Assembly: GCF_040537815.1 (NCBI RefSeq)
Contig: NZ_JBEWSZ010000018.1
Location: 1-27,751, forward strand
Origin: Mesorhizobium shangrilense
GTDB taxonomy: Bacteria > Pseudomonadota > Alphaproteobacteria > Rhizobiales > Rhizobiaceae
Length of the DNA stretch: 27,751 nucleotides
Reading direction: 5' to 3'
Below, one piece after another: positions 15,703-23,881 of this stretch. Each line of letters opens with the position of its first letter. Positions within the stretch are counted from its first letter, which is position 1. The translations under genes and the position numbers were made by a program. Below the pieces are notes generated by a model. It was not told the DNA's origin and searched no databases. It saw nothing but the letters and a program-made list of their open reading frames with translations.

Positions 15703-16869
15703 ATGGTCAAGCCAGCGTTCCAAGCTTTCTCAGAAACAGAACATAGGTCCCGACTCAAACGCGCTCGTGAAGAGCTTGCCGCGGCTGGTTATGACGGGTG
15801 TGTTATTGTCGCGCCAGAAAACCTCTTTTACCTCACTGGGTACGATTCAGTTTGCGCCAACATATGTCCACAAGCTCTCATACTCAGCGTCGATGAAAGC
15901 CGAGATCCAACATTGTTAGTTCGTAACCTGGACCTTCCATTGGTGAAGGAAACATCTTGGTTGACAGATGTCCGGACGTATCAACTCTTCGCGGACGATG
16001 TGGCTGAGTTGGTCAGAGAAATCGCTGACGATCACCGAATAACGAATGGTCGCTTGGGTTTAGATATGCAGTCACCGGCGGTTACCGGGAGTTATATGCG
16101 GGCCCTCGAAGCTGCCATTAAGTCACAGTTTGGGGACATAAGTCACTTACTCAACAAACTCCAACTCATAAAGTCGCCAGCTGAGGTCCAATACATGCGA
16201 GAGGCCGCCTGCTATGCAAATCTGGGTGTCGAAGCGGCGCGGAAAAGCCTGCAGCCCGGCATTAGCGAGCTCGCACTTTGCGCAGCCGTGGAACAGGCAG
16301 CCCGAGAAGCAGGTAGTGATTATCCAGCGCTTCCGACCGAATGTGGGAGTGGAACGCGCTCAGCAAGCGGCCATGCAACCCCTATGCCGAAGATTATTGG
16401 CAGAAATGAACTTGTTCACCTAGAGTTCGCAGGCGTAGCTCGGCGATATCACAGTGTGGCGATGATAACCATGGCTACGGGCGATCCGGGTGAAGGCGCG
16501 CGCAGATTGCATGACATCGGGCGCGAGTCGCTATTGGCCGGGCTGGAAGAATGCCGCCCTGGCGCGAGAGTCGCTGACATCGACATCGGTTCACGTAAGC
16601 CAATCGAGCGTGCCGGTTTGGGCGAAGCTGCGCAGATGCGCTTTGGTGTCGGCATTGGTATCGCCTATCCCCCGATTTGGTTGAGTTCACTTCAACTCGA
16701 TCGATTTTCTAGCGGTACGTTAGTGCCCGGTATGACCTTTTATGTCCATTCGTGGTTATCGCTCGCCCGCGAGGGGCTTGGTGTGATGTTGGGCGGAACT
16801 TACTTAGTCACTGAAACCGGTATCGAAGCGCTCTCCGGGGCGGGTCCAGCCGACCTGTTCTCCATCTGA
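15703..16869 (+). CDS. M24-family (pita-bread) hydrolase, creatinase/ectoine-hydrolase-like
   Basis: 388 residues: a creatinase N-terminal domain (about 10-150, with VAPENLFYLTGYDSV) and a pita-bread catalytic domain (about 160-380). The start is ATG 15703 after AAGGAG. The five metal ligands of aminopeptidases are not kept. The first-Asp region reads LVHLEFAGVARRYHSV, the His region reads MRFGVGIGIAYPPIW, and the last Glu site reads GVMLGGTYLVTE. This pattern recalls metal-independent creatinase and ectoine hydrolase (DoeA), which open cyclic or guanidino C-N bonds. SGHATP keeps a histidine like creatinase's catalytic one. It probably cleaves an amide or lactam-like compound taken up by the upstream transporter (inference). 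Confidence 0.82.
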   Translation: MVKPAFQAFSETEHRSRLKRAREELAAAGYDGCVIVAPENLFYLTGYDSVCANICPQALILSVDESRDPTLLVRNLDLPLVKETSWLTDVRTYQLFADDVAELVREIADDHRITNGRLGLDMQSPAVTGSYMRALEAAIKSQFGDISHLLNKLQLIKSPAEVQYMREAACYANLGVEAARKSLQPGISELALCAAVEQAAREAGSDYPALPTECGSGTRSASGHATPMPKIIGRNELVHLEFAGVARRYHSVAMITMATGDPGEGARRLHDIGRESLLAGLEECRPGARVADIDIGSRKPIERAGLGEAAQMRFGVGIGIAYPPIWLSSLQLDRFSSGTLVPGMTFYVHSWLSLAREGLGVMLGGTYLVTETGIEALSGAGPADLFSI

Positions 16870-16882
16870 GAACTTGGAGCGG

Positions 16883-16930
16883 TAGGTTCTGCTGCTGGCC
16901 GATATGAATATACAAGCAGCAGCCTATTTT
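16883..16930 (+). terminator. Rho-independent terminator after the M24 gene
   Basis: TAGG plus CTGCTGCT (16883-16896, with a TT bulge) pairs with AGCAGCAG plus CCTA (16915-16926), followed directly by TTTT. It lies 14 bases after the M24 stop and probably ends the transporter-hydrolase transcript. Confidence 0.65.
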
Positions 16931-17462
16931 GCTCGGAACATTTGTCAAGCGTTGTGAAGATTGACCGCTCATGTTGCCTCACCCAAGAATGTTACTGACA
17001 ATGTTTGTGCTGAGGCAGCCCGCATCTCCTCCCGCCGCCGCGGGGGGAGATACAAGCGCGAGTTCAACCAGGCCCATCGAGTATGATTTGACCTGCAATT
17101 TCCACTTGCTAAGCTTTAAGCCCAATTTGGACCGTCTGCAGGCTTTTCTTAGTAAAGGGATGGATCAACGCCCATAAGCCGCTGCAGAAACAAGGCTGCT
17201 GAGATCCCCGAATCCGCCTCCACTCGGGTAACGCATTGACATCCGGTAATGCTTCGCGTGGGGCTTCGGGAACATCAAAACGCGCTCAATGTTTCAAAGC
17301 TATAAATACGCCAATAGTTTGCTCCTCTGAAAACAGCCTGCTAATCGTAACCATCCGGCGAAGACGTCACCGGAGGGGTACTGCTAATCCAAATTTCCTG
17401 TAGAGCACAAAAACCCCTTGTGCACCTCTAAAAGGTGTACTAGGTCAATGCAGGGCGTGCGT
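16931..17462. other. Intergenic region, no gene recognised
   Basis: Short open frames here have no ribosome site or recognisable product. A near-perfect dyad, GTGCACCT (17420-17427) with AGGTGTAC (17433-17440), lies 23 bases before the operator-like palindrome and may be regulatory. Confidence 0.4.
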
Positions 17463-17484
17463 CGCATTGAGCTATATCAATGCG
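17463..17484 (+). promoter_or_regulatory. Operator-like palindrome upstream of the FAD dehydrogenase gene
   Basis: CGCATTGA and TCAATGCG are perfect 8-bp arms around GCTATA. The core ATTGAGCTATATCAAT matches the reverse complement of the motif at 10510 and 20573 (ATTGCACTATATCAT) at nearly every position, so it may be the symmetric form of the same binding site. It lies about 90 bases before ATG 17576. Confidence 0.5.
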
Positions 17485-17575
17485 AAATGGCAATAGCGAG
17501 CCGTCAGTGTCGGCTGACTCATGTTCTGAACGTCCGCGACGGTGTGAAACGACCCAGCACGAAGAGTGGCCCAAA

Positions 17576-18811
17576 ATGTCTGAGCGTCGCACTGTGGCTG
17601 TTATTGGTGGAGGTGTCGTCGGCGTAAGTTGTGCACTAATGCTGGCCCGTGAAGGGCACCAGGTTACGATGTTCGAAAAGGGTCGTGTTGGCCATGGGTG
17701 CTCCTGGGGCAATGGAGCTCAATATAATGCGGGCTCCTCCCTACCAATGGCGTATCCGGGCATTATACGCCAGGCCGTGCGGTGGCTCATCGACACGAAT
17801 GGTCCGGTACGTTTTGCGCCGCGGGAACTTCCGCGCACCTTTCCTTGGTTGCTTCGGTTCCTCGGTACCGGACGCCTAAAGAATTGGGCGCCTGCTTACG
17901 ATGCGCTGCACGCTCTAAACGCTCAATGCGCCAGCCTCTATAGAGACATGCTTGGAGAGGTTGACTGGAACCGGCATTTTCGACCGAACGGCGCACTGCA
18001 TGTTTTCAGGGGCGATTCACTGGGGCCGCTGGATCACATGGTCGACGTGATGCGGAGCGAAAAGGGCGTTCGATTTCAGAGAATCTCAACCGACGAGGTA
18101 TTCGAATTAGAGCCCCAATTGTCTCGCGCCTATCGCCGCGGCATCTTCTTTCCCGACAGCGGCCACGTGACATCCCCACCAGGTCTCGTGAAAGGATTAA
18201 TGGACAGGGCGGCTTCGCTAGGGGCATCGGTGCAGACAGCGACTGTCGTGGCCATAGAGCCGGATACAGAACGAGTGAAGGTCCAGACAAATTCGGGCGC
18301 CCGAGGCTTCGATTCTGTCGTTATTGCCGCTGGAATCGCGAGCCGAGATTTGGCACGCTCGCTTGGTGTCACTTTGCCTTTAGCGAGCGAGCGCGGCTAT
18401 CACATCACCATGCGCGGCGCTGATAGCGGCGTAAGCCGCCCGGTTACAGACGCGGCTTCAGCATTCGTGGCGACGCCCCTAAGCGAAGGTCTCCGTATCG
18501 TTGGGATCGCCGAGTTCGACGCACCTGATGCTCCGCCGAACAAGGATCAGAGCAAGAAGCTGCGGGCATCCGCTCAAGCGATGCTGCCTGATCTCTCAGT
18601 CGGTCAAGTGAGCGAGTGGATGGGCGTGCGACCGTCAACACCAGACAGTCTGCCCATCATCGATCGCCATCCCCGACATCCCTCCGTGTTCTTTGCCACA
18701 GGGCACGGCCACATGGGCATTAGCGGCGCGCCGATGACAGCAGCACTCATCTCCGATCTTGTCGCGGCCCGTGCGCCTCGGCTCTCCTGCATACCTTATC
18801 GCCTTAGATAG
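17576..18811 (+). CDS. FAD-dependent D-amino-acid dehydrogenase-like oxidoreductase (DadA/DAO family)
   Basis: 411 residues. The N-terminal dinucleotide motif VAVIGGGVVGVSCALMLARE followed by an acidic residue (FEK) marks FAD binding. The GCSWGNGAQYNAGSSLPMAYPG region and the C-terminal GVRPSTPDSLPIIDRHPRHP and FFATGHGHMGIS stretches are typical of DadA-type enzymes, which oxidise D-amino acids or secondary amines such as hydroxy-D-proline. ATG 17576 is chosen because the Rossmann motif begins soon after; the upstream in-frame extension is polar and unlike the family. A terminator and an operator-like palindrome precede it, so it has its own promoter. Substrate unknown. Confidence 0.9.
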   Translation: MSERRTVAVIGGGVVGVSCALMLAREGHQVTMFEKGRVGHGCSWGNGAQYNAGSSLPMAYPGIIRQAVRWLIDTNGPVRFAPRELPRTFPWLLRFLGTGRLKNWAPAYDALHALNAQCASLYRDMLGEVDWNRHFRPNGALHVFRGDSLGPLDHMVDVMRSEKGVRFQRISTDEVFELEPQLSRAYRRGIFFPDSGHVTSPPGLVKGLMDRAASLGASVQTATVVAIEPDTERVKVQTNSGARGFDSVVIAAGIASRDLARSLGVTLPLASERGYHITMRGADSGVSRPVTDAASAFVATPLSEGLRIVGIAEFDAPDAPPNKDQSKKLRASAQAMLPDLSVGQVSEWMGVRPSTPDSLPIIDRHPRHPSVFFATGHGHMGISGAPMTAALISDLVAARAPRLSCIPYRLR

Positions 18812-18889
18812 AGTGAAGAAAAGAGACCTCGGCATTAGCTACGTGATGATCAATCAGCAATCATAAAAACGAGAAGGTGGAGCGAGCTG

Positions 18890-18943
18890 ATGAAACTTGG
18901 ACTGGTTAAATTTGTCGGATACGCGAACGAGGAGAGATTGTGA
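18890..18943 (+). CDS. 17-residue upstream ORF coupled to the hydrolase
   Basis: ATG 18890 has AAGGTGGAG at a good distance; the product is MKLGLVKFVGYANEERL. Its stop TGA overlaps the next ATG (18943) as TGATG, classic translational coupling. It may be a leader peptide, or the amino end of a lost gene, since several fumarylacetoacetate-hydrolase-type proteins begin similarly; the latter is a guess. Confidence 0.4.
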   Translation: MKLGLVKFVGYANEERL

Positions 18944-20155
18944 TGGGGACGCTCGAATTCAACGGGCATCACTATCTCGACGGTCGCGCGTCTGATCCAC
19001 GAGAGCTCGGCTGGATGCGAGGTGCGCCACCGCCAAGCGACACGCGAATCACGTTTGAGACCGGCACATTCCGCGACTTCCCACAAATCCGCTGGTCGTT
19101 TTCGCACATGCGCGAACTCATGCCCACGGTGAACGTGTGGCGCGGGAGGGAAAGACCCTCCCAGTTCGAGCGTGGCGACAAGTTCGACGAGATTGACGCG
19201 CTCCCTTTCGCGGACGTAAACGGTGTAATCAGGCGCTTCGATGACGCGCTGATCGACACCTACGTCGATGGCATCATGGTACTGCATCGCGGACGAATTG
19301 TATACGAGCGCTACTTCGGTGCACTCGAGGCCCAGTCGTGCACGAAGTCTTACACCGGCACGCTCATTGCAATACTTGTTCACGAAGGCGTGCTCAATGA
19401 GTCTGAGAGCATCTCGCACTATCTGCCAGAATTGCGAACCACGGCATGGGAGGATGCCACTCTGCGCCAGGTAATGGACATGCAGATCGGCCTGGCCTTC
19501 AAAGAGGGCTACGACGAGCACTCTGACATCTGGGCGTATAGATGGGCCTTTGGACGACTACCGCGGCCGGCTAGCTACGACGGGCCCCGGACCTCATGTG
19601 ATTACCTGAGGACTGTGCTCAAGCAAGGCGCGCACGGCGAGTTCGCCTACCAGAGCCTTAACACGCAGGTGCTGGCTTGGGTCATGATGCGCGTTACCGG
19701 CCGCTGGTTCGCTCAGTTGTTGCAGGAGCGCCTATGGGCGCCGCTCGGCTGCGAGGAGGATGGTTATCTCGAGATTGACCCTGGCGGCATGCCGCTGGCT
19801 GAGAGTGGCCTGAGCGCGACCCTGAGAGACTTTGCGCGCTTTGGTGAACTAATGCGGTGCGAAGGCGAATGGCATGGAAAGCAGCGCATTCCCGCATCTG
19901 TCGTGCATGACACAAAAAGGTGGAAAGCGAGCAAACGTTGAAGCTGGTTACTCGTATCGCAGTTAGTGGTGGGTGTCGAACAACGAGTTGGGGGCGTTCG
20001 AGGCACGGGGCATTCACGGCCAGCGCCTCTATGTCGCACCGGAGGCGGAGATGGTTGTGGCGCTTTTTGCGTCCCACCCTGTCGCCGACAGCGCCGGCGA
20101 CACGATCACGTCTGCGCAGTTGCTGACACTAGGGAGAATGCTGCGGGCAGAATGA
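18943..20155 (+). pseudogene. Beta-lactamase-fold serine hydrolase (6-aminohexanoate-dimer hydrolase-like), broken
   Basis: The first frame (to 19941) holds the SxxK motif as S132-C-T-K135 in AQSCTKSYTG and a Tyr-x-Ser motif in AYQSLNTQ, both typical of NylB/EstB-type class-C-like hydrolases that cut amides or esters. A frameshift near 19912-19920 produces a stop at 19941. The corrected frame continues GGKRANVEAGYSYRS, meets TAG at about 19969 where Gln or Lys is expected before WWVSNNELGAF, and reaches the usual C-terminus GRMLRAE at 20155. About 400 residues when repaired. The two catalytic motifs survive in the first part, but the C-terminal strands are missing. Confidence 0.85.
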
Positions 20156-20554
20156 GCAGTGTCTACATCGCAGAGTTAACTCTTGCCGCGCCTGAGGTTT
20201 CGATTTCCTGTGTCCGCTAAAGCAGTCCCAAACCGAAATTGAATCAGGACGATTATAGCATGATGACGGCTTGGAGATCTTAGAGCCGGCGGAGATGGGT
20301 GTGCATCACGTGTTGTCGAGGTGGTTAGTCACAAGGTCGTCGCCTTGAAACTCCACGTTCACCGGAAGCTGGGAGACTATCTCGCTCCGATCGACCGCAT
20401 CCGCAGCCGAACGCAGGTTGGGCGGCCCTCATAGCATTTTGGCGGCAGCTTCTAGGCAACGTGAACAGCTCCTACACGCTTAAAACACAACCGTGCCTGT
20501 CAGGCATCCGAGCGATGACATAGCTGACAGTTAAAGAGAGGACACAAGATTAAC
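20156..20554. other. Intergenic region, no gene recognised
   Basis: An open stretch of about 45 codons (CASRVVEVVSHKVVALKLHV) around 20300-20430 has no start or known family and may be a gene remnant. Nothing else is recognised. Confidence 0.35.
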
Positions 20555-20582
20555 TTGCACCATTCTAGCCAAATGATATAGT
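20555..20582 (+). promoter_or_regulatory. Candidate promoter of the binding-protein remnant / dapA-like operon
   Basis: TTGCAC (20555-20560), 16 bases, TATAGT (20577-20582): the same geometry as the promoter at 10492-10519. The tandem operator overlaps its -10 box. Confidence 0.5.
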
Positions 20583-20608
20583 GCAATGAATTAATGATAT
20601 ATTCCAAT
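20573..20608 (+). promoter_or_regulatory. Tandem operator, second copy
   Basis: ATGATATAGTGCAAT (20573-20587) and ATGATATATTCCAAT (20594-20608) again start 21 bp apart. The first repeat plus three bases (18 bp) is identical to 10510-10527, while the surrounding sequence differs. Confidence 0.6.
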
Positions 20609-20626
20609 CCACAGGGGGAGGCTCCA

Positions 20627-21000
20627 ATCGACCGTTTTGTTAACGCAATGGTCGCGGCCGCAATCAGTGTGGTCACCTTGATCTGGCCGGCGTCTGTGCC
20701 AGCCCGAGTTGAAGACCCATTGCCCGTCCTCCAGCACATCAAAGCAAGCGGCGTTCTCAAGTTTCCAATGATGGTCGCGAAAGGGCGGGGCTACATCACG
20801 GATCCGCGCACCGGCTACTGGAGTGGCAACTTTATGGACTGGGGGAAGAATATTGCCGGCTTGTTGGGCGTGAAGATCGAGTACTATGAAACACCGTGGA
20901 GCAATTTCGCGGCGGATTTTCAAGCTGATAAAATCAATCTCGAGGTGGGATTGAATCCCAATCCCGTGCCTTTGTCTTGTCGTCGATTATTTCCTTGGCG
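20627..21000 (+). pseudogene. Family-3 (amino-acid type) ABC binding protein, N-terminal remnant
   Basis: Encodes a signal peptide (AAAISVVTLIWPASVPARVE) and then IKASGVLKFPMMVAKGRGYI and GYWSGNFMDWGKNIAGLLGV, WSNFAADFQADKINLEVGLNPNP. These are the lobe-1 motifs of polar-amino-acid binding proteins. The frame breaks near 20965; in another frame LVVDYF fits a short continuation, after which similarity is lost. A GGGGGAGG ribosome site at 20614-20621 is followed at proper spacing by ATC (20627) where an ATG might once have stood. Downstream 21000-21200 codes for nothing I recognise. No matching permease or ATPase genes are present. Confidence 0.7.
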
Positions 21001-21212
21001 GTATTGTGGAGGGACTGGGGACGCTTGGAGCCCGTCCCGGCCCGGAACCGAAGTCCTGGCGCGGCGACCGGCGTGAACTCTTGCTGTCGGACGGTAATCC
21101 GAGGCTTGCCGCTGTCGTCGGACGCTTTTGGGAACAGACTCGCGTTCTCGGCCCACTGGCCGTGCTGGCTTTTGCACCTTCAACGATATCTTCTAACAAA
21201 GGATAGTGGATT

Positions 21213-22112
21213 ATGACCAATGTAAATTGGAGCGGTATCTTTCCCGTTCTCGTTACTCCCTTCGGAGCAGATGGCTCCATCAATGAAACGCGTTATAAAG
21301 AACTCGTTGACGATGCAATCGCCAACGGCGCACAGGGCGTGGTGGCGGCTGGTAGCACGGGCGAATTCTATGCTCTCACCAAAGCGGAGCGCGCGCATCT
21401 TCACAGGGTAACAGTCGATCATGTGGCTGGCCGCGTGCCTGTTCTGGCAGGCGTCGCAGATTTGCGCGTCGAAGATGTACTGGAAGCATGTCAGTCAGCT
21501 GTCGCAGCGGGCTGCGTTGGTGGAATGATCCTGCCGCCAATATATGCCATGCCGAGCCCGCGTGAGATCGTAGCCTTCTTTGAGTACATTTCTCGCAACA
21601 CATCGCTCCCGCTGATGCTCTACAATAGCCCGCGCCGGGCTGGCATCGACATCACCCCGGCTCTCGTGGAGCAGCTTTCCGCGCTGCCAACCGTGGTCGC
21701 CATCAAGGACAGCTCCGGCGTCATTACCCAGGTGAGTGAACTGGTGCAGCGCGTGGGTGACAAACTCCGCGTCTTCGTCGGCTACGAGACCATGATCGTT
21801 CCGGCCCGCGCCGTTGGCGCTCACGGGGTCGTCGCCATGGCGCACCAAATCGCCGGACCGCTGATCCGCGACTATTGGGACAAGGCACTCACCGGAGACA
21901 AGGTAGTAGATGAGCTCGGGCGCGATGTCTTCGCCTTCTACCGTTGCTTCCAGTCCGGTGCGTACTACGCGGCCATCAAAGAGACCATGGGCCAGCTTGG
22001 CCGAGGCGCAGGCGGTCCGCGCCTGCCGTTGCTGCCGTTGGCCGAGGAACAGAAAGCAACCATTGCAAAGATCATCTCTGATGCTGGTCTTGCGCGTTGG
22101 GCCAACCCTTAA
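21213..22112 (+). CDS. DapA-like aldolase/deaminase (DHDPS/NAL family)
   Basis: 299 residues, full family length. Schiff-base lysine K165 in VVAIKDSSG, catalytic tyrosine Y137 in LMLYNSP, and the carboxylate-binding GSTGE (48-52). Family members include dihydrodipicolinate synthase, N-acetylneuraminate lyase, keto-deoxy-sugar aldolases and the pyrroline-4-hydroxy-2-carboxylate deaminase of hydroxyproline catabolism. The neighbouring aldehyde dehydrogenase and FAD dehydrogenase favour a catabolic deaminase or aldolase rather than lysine synthesis (inference). ATG 21213 has AAAGGA upstream. Ninety bases separate it from the aldehyde dehydrogenase gene, same direction. Confidence 0.92.
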   Translation: MTNVNWSGIFPVLVTPFGADGSINETRYKELVDDAIANGAQGVVAAGSTGEFYALTKAERAHLHRVTVDHVAGRVPVLAGVADLRVEDVLEACQSAVAAGCVGGMILPPIYAMPSPREIVAFFEYISRNTSLPLMLYNSPRRAGIDITPALVEQLSALPTVVAIKDSSGVITQVSELVQRVGDKLRVFVGYETMIVPARAVGAHGVVAMAHQIAGPLIRDYWDKALTGDKVVDELGRDVFAFYRCFQSGAYYAAIKETMGQLGRGAGGPRLPLLPLAEEQKATIAKIISDAGLARWANP

Positions 22113-22202
22113 AGAGGATTCTGTACGCGATACCGCAAGCAGATCAAAAAAGCTCTCGCCGACTAGCGTTTGAGAGCCCCCTACCTTGCCTAAGGAATAG
22201 AT

Positions 22203-23636
22203 ATGTATACGAAACTGGCACTCCTCATCGACGGCGAATGGATCGAGGAAACCAAAGCTGGAAGCGAAACCGTTCTCAATCCTGCTACGGAACAGTCGCT
22301 CGGTACACTGCCGCACGCAGGCAAGCCCGAGCTTGACCGCGCTCTTGCGGCAGCAAGCCGCGCCTTCGAGGGCTGGAAGCGCACCTCGCCTTACGAGCGT
22401 GGCCAGGTCCTGCGGCGTGCCGCTGGCCTGATGCGTGAGCGTCTAGACCACATTGCGACTGTGCTAACGTTGGAGGAAGGTAAGACCTTGGCGGAGGCCA
22501 AGGGCGAGATCACAGCTGCGGCGGAATTCTTTGACTGGTTCGCAGAAGAGGGTCGACGCAGCTATGGCCGTATCATTCCTGCGCGAGTAGCCGATATGCG
22601 TCAAACAGTGACACAGGAGCCTGTTGGTCCAGTCGCCTGCTTCACCCCTTGGAACTTTCCAGCAGTGACGCCAGCGCGCAAGATCGCGCCCGCTCTCGCC
22701 GCTGGTTGCACCTGCATTATCAAGCCGGCCGAGGAAACGCCGGGCACTACCCTTGAAATAGCACGGGCCCTTACCGATGCTGGTCTGCCCAAAGGCGTGC
22801 TTAACGTTGTGTTTGGGGTGCCGGCTGAAGTATCTGAGTATCTCATTCGGTCGCCCATCATTCGCAAAATCTCCTTTACCGGATCCACCCCGGTTGGGCG
22901 CCACCTCGCTCGGCTTGCCGGAGAGAGCTTGACCCTTGCTACCATGGAGCTTGGCGGTCACGCACCCGTGATTGTCGCAAAGGATGCTGATGTTCAGCGT
23001 GCTGCAGAACTTTCGATGGCTATCAAATTTCGAAACACCGGTCAGGTCTGCACATCGCCAACCCGATTTTTTGTAGAGCGTCCAGTTTACGAAGAGTATC
23101 TGGAACATGCGCGGGCCTTCGTACAGAAACAGGTCGTGGGCGACGGCTTGCAATCGGGCACAACCGTGGGACCAGTGGCCAATCCCCGCCGTATCGCAGC
23201 CATGGACGATCTCATCGCAGACGCCTTGTCCCATCAGGCGCGGCTAATCACGGGAGGGCAGCGCATTAACGCTTCGGGCCTGATGTACATGCCGACGATC
23301 CTGGCGGACATTCCTGAACAGGCGAGGGCAATGACAGAGGAGCCGTTTGGTCCACTTGCGTTGGTTCAATCTGTTGATGATATAGAACAGGGGCTCGCGC
23401 GAGCGAATGCATTGCCATATGGTCTGGCTGGATACGCCTTCACCCGCTCCGCGGCGACCGCTAACCGTATCTCGGAGGCTATGGAGGTCGGCGTAATCGG
23501 CATCAACCAGATGGTGGTAACGATCCCAGAGACTCCGTTCGGCGGCATCGGCGATAGTGGCTGGGGTCGAGAGGGCGGTATCGAAGGTTTGGAATCTTAC
23601 ACCGTTAAAAAATATGTCGGTCATCTTCATGTGTAG
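22203..23636 (+). CDS. NAD(P)-dependent aldehyde dehydrogenase (succinate/oxoglutarate semialdehyde type)
   Basis: 477 residues. Catalytic C283 in NTGQVCTSPTRFF, general base E249 in TMELGGHAP, N151 in FTPWNFP, and the cofactor-binding FTGSTPVGRHL. The overall pattern (EEGKTLAEAKGEI, IPETPFGGIGDSGWGREGG) is that of GabD/alpha-ketoglutarate-semialdehyde dehydrogenases. Together with the DapA-like gene it would turn a dicarboxylic semialdehyde into a TCA-cycle acid. AAGGAA precedes ATG 22203. It is the last intact gene of the catabolic segment. Confidence 0.93.
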   Translation: MYTKLALLIDGEWIEETKAGSETVLNPATEQSLGTLPHAGKPELDRALAAASRAFEGWKRTSPYERGQVLRRAAGLMRERLDHIATVLTLEEGKTLAEAKGEITAAAEFFDWFAEEGRRSYGRIIPARVADMRQTVTQEPVGPVACFTPWNFPAVTPARKIAPALAAGCTCIIKPAEETPGTTLEIARALTDAGLPKGVLNVVFGVPAEVSEYLIRSPIIRKISFTGSTPVGRHLARLAGESLTLATMELGGHAPVIVAKDADVQRAAELSMAIKFRNTGQVCTSPTRFFVERPVYEEYLEHARAFVQKQVVGDGLQSGTTVGPVANPRRIAAMDDLIADALSHQARLITGGQRINASGLMYMPTILADIPEQARAMTEEPFGPLALVQSVDDIEQGLARANALPYGLAGYAFTRSAATANRISEAMEVGVIGINQMVVTIPETPFGGIGDSGWGREGGIEGLESYTVKKYVGHLHV

Positions 23637-23668
23637 GAGATGAGAAATAGGAAAGGAGGCGCGGGACA

Positions 23669-23722
23669 TGACCTTTGGACAGAACGTTATCAGGCTGGCG
23701 GCCGCGGCTGCTCTCCGCTGAG
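23669..23722 (+). pseudogene. Start of a secreted-protein gene cut off by the IS91-type element
   Basis: AAAGGAGG sits before ATG 23669. The frame MTFGQNVIRLAAAAALR looks like the start of a signal peptide, then stops at 23720-23722 beside foreign sequence. It lies 32 bases after the aldehyde dehydrogenase gene, so it was probably the next operon gene, for example another binding protein. The identity is a guess. Confidence 0.4.
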
Positions 23723-23881
23723 GGCCCGCGCTATCTTGCACTAGAGCGTTTCCTGTTTTGAGAGAATCGTAGGATTGAACGAAGCCGCTGACGCGGCATT
23801 TGGTGCACGGGTTTGCGGATGACGCTTCTGTTTTGAAGGATTGCTGCTGTTGAAGCGCAACCTTGAGAACAGGAGTTTGAG

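Noticed and set aside
21495..22316. 273-codon minus-strand frame over the dapA-like gene
   Set aside because: Antisense of a gene with clear active-site residues; the product has no recognisable motif.
23380..23395. GATGATATAGAACAG within the aldehyde dehydrogenase gene as a further operator
   Set aside because: It lacks the CAAT part and lies inside coding sequence for DDIEQ; a chance partial match.
17480..23636. Identification of the locus as the hydroxyproline (hyp) catabolic cluster
   Set aside because: Three enzyme types fit, but there is no proline/hydroxyproline epimerase, the transporter is of a different class, and an M24 hydrolase is added. Kept only as an analogy.
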